A stretch of 64,000 nt of DNA from Serratia liquefaciens ATCC 27592 (GTDB lineage Bacteria > Pseudomonadota > Gammaproteobacteria > Enterobacterales > Enterobacteriaceae): assembly GCF_000422085.1 (NCBI RefSeq), contig NC_021741.1, positions 1,860,001 to 1,924,000 on the forward strand, in the 5' to 3' direction. The translations under genes were made by a program, and so were the position numbers. Every line of letters starts with the position of its first letter. Positions within the stretch are counted from its first letter, which is position 1. This document shows positions 63,729-64,000 of the stretch, in pieces. Below the pieces are notes generated by a model, which saw nothing but the letters and a program-made list of their open reading frames with translations, ran no database searches and was not told the DNA's origin.

Positions 63729-64000
63729 TTACTTCGCGCGAACGCCTTCCACGGAAATAATCAGCTCTACGTCCTGAGACGCCGGGCCGAGATCGGTAGT
63801 GATGCCGAAGTCTTTAAGCTTGATTTTACCGTTGGCTTCAAAGCCGGCACGGTAACCGCCCCAAGGGTCATTGCCTTGACCGATCAGTTTAGCGTCCAGC
63901 GTTACCGGTTTGGTCACGCCGTTCAGCGTCAGGTTACCGACAACCGCATAACCTTCGCCGTTCTTTTTCACTTCGGTGGATTCAAACTTGGCCTGCTTGT
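63729..64000 (-). CDS. yceI: YceI-family periplasmic protein (C-terminal part)
   Basis: The window holds the last about 90 codons; the 5' part is beyond the right edge. The sequence [21 protein letters not shown] and [15 protein letters not shown] are characteristic of the YceI lipocalin-like barrel, which binds isoprenoid lipids such as polyprenyl chains in the periplasm. The short internal ATG at 63971 is not the real start because the frame remains open to the window end with family-like sequence. Confidence 0.9.
   Translation of the reverse strand, partial: KQAKFESTEVKKNGEGYAVVGNLTLNGVTKPVTLDAKLIGQGNDPWGGYRAGFEANGKIKLKDFGITTDLGPASQDVELIISVEGVRAK

Overview
The window is from an enterobacterial chromosome, most likely Serratia or a close relative. 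The evidence is the host gene set and order on the right flank (opgC diverging from opgGH, yceK, msyB, mdtG, lpxL, trhO/yceA, yceI) and macAB on the left. About 38.6 kb (1658-40275) is an apparently complete, P22-like short-tailed temperate prophage, bounded by a 17-bp duplication of the 3' end of a tRNA-like gene.

Left host flank (1-1674): the 5' end of macB and all of macA on the minus strand, then a tRNA-like gene with an abnormally long anticodon arm, whose 3' end is the attachment core. Prophage left arm (1675-15637): integrase and an AlpA-type excisionase candidate, then a long leftward early block. That block holds an SNF2-type helicase, HNH nuclease, KilA/Ant antirepressor, VRR-NUC nuclease, family A DNA polymerase, an SPFH-domain lipoprotein, a DUF2815 ssDNA-binding protein, a DUF2800 RecB-like nuclease and several small proteins. 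Two Arc-family repressors face the antirepressor across Mnt-like palindromic operators.

Immunity and rightward genes (14969-19304): a CI-type S24 repressor and a Cro-like protein flank an operator region. They are followed by a VapE-type primase-helicase, an iteron-rich AT-rich stretch that looks like a replication origin, an antiterminator Q, and a late promoter with terminators. Late genes (19305-39969): lysis (DUF4406 protein, holin with a dual start, GH19 endolysin, Rz/Rz1), terminase, and the complete P22 order of head, tail and ejection genes (1, 8, 5, 4, 10, 26, 14, 7, 20, 16). An accessory locus (two related lipoproteins and an Arc/Mnt-type repressor) sits where P22 carries immI, followed by a P22-headed tailspike with an unrelated distal part. 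The capsid and tail are therefore P22-like, while the replication module is of the polymerase/DUF2815/DUF2800 type.

Right host flank (40276-64000): small uncharacterised genes, a YlaC-family protein, a pair of tiny membrane proteins, the K+/H+ antiporter cvrA, the osmoregulated periplasmic glucan genes opgC/opgGH, yceK, a GNAT acetyltransferase, msyB, a stand-alone 2-isopropylmalate synthase with a convergent AraC regulator, a BigR-like ArsR operon with a frameshifted YeeE/YedE gene, a POT peptide transporter, mdtG, lpxL, an Old Yellow Enzyme homologue, trhO and partial yceI. All assignments come from reading the sequence and remembered family features; no database search was run.
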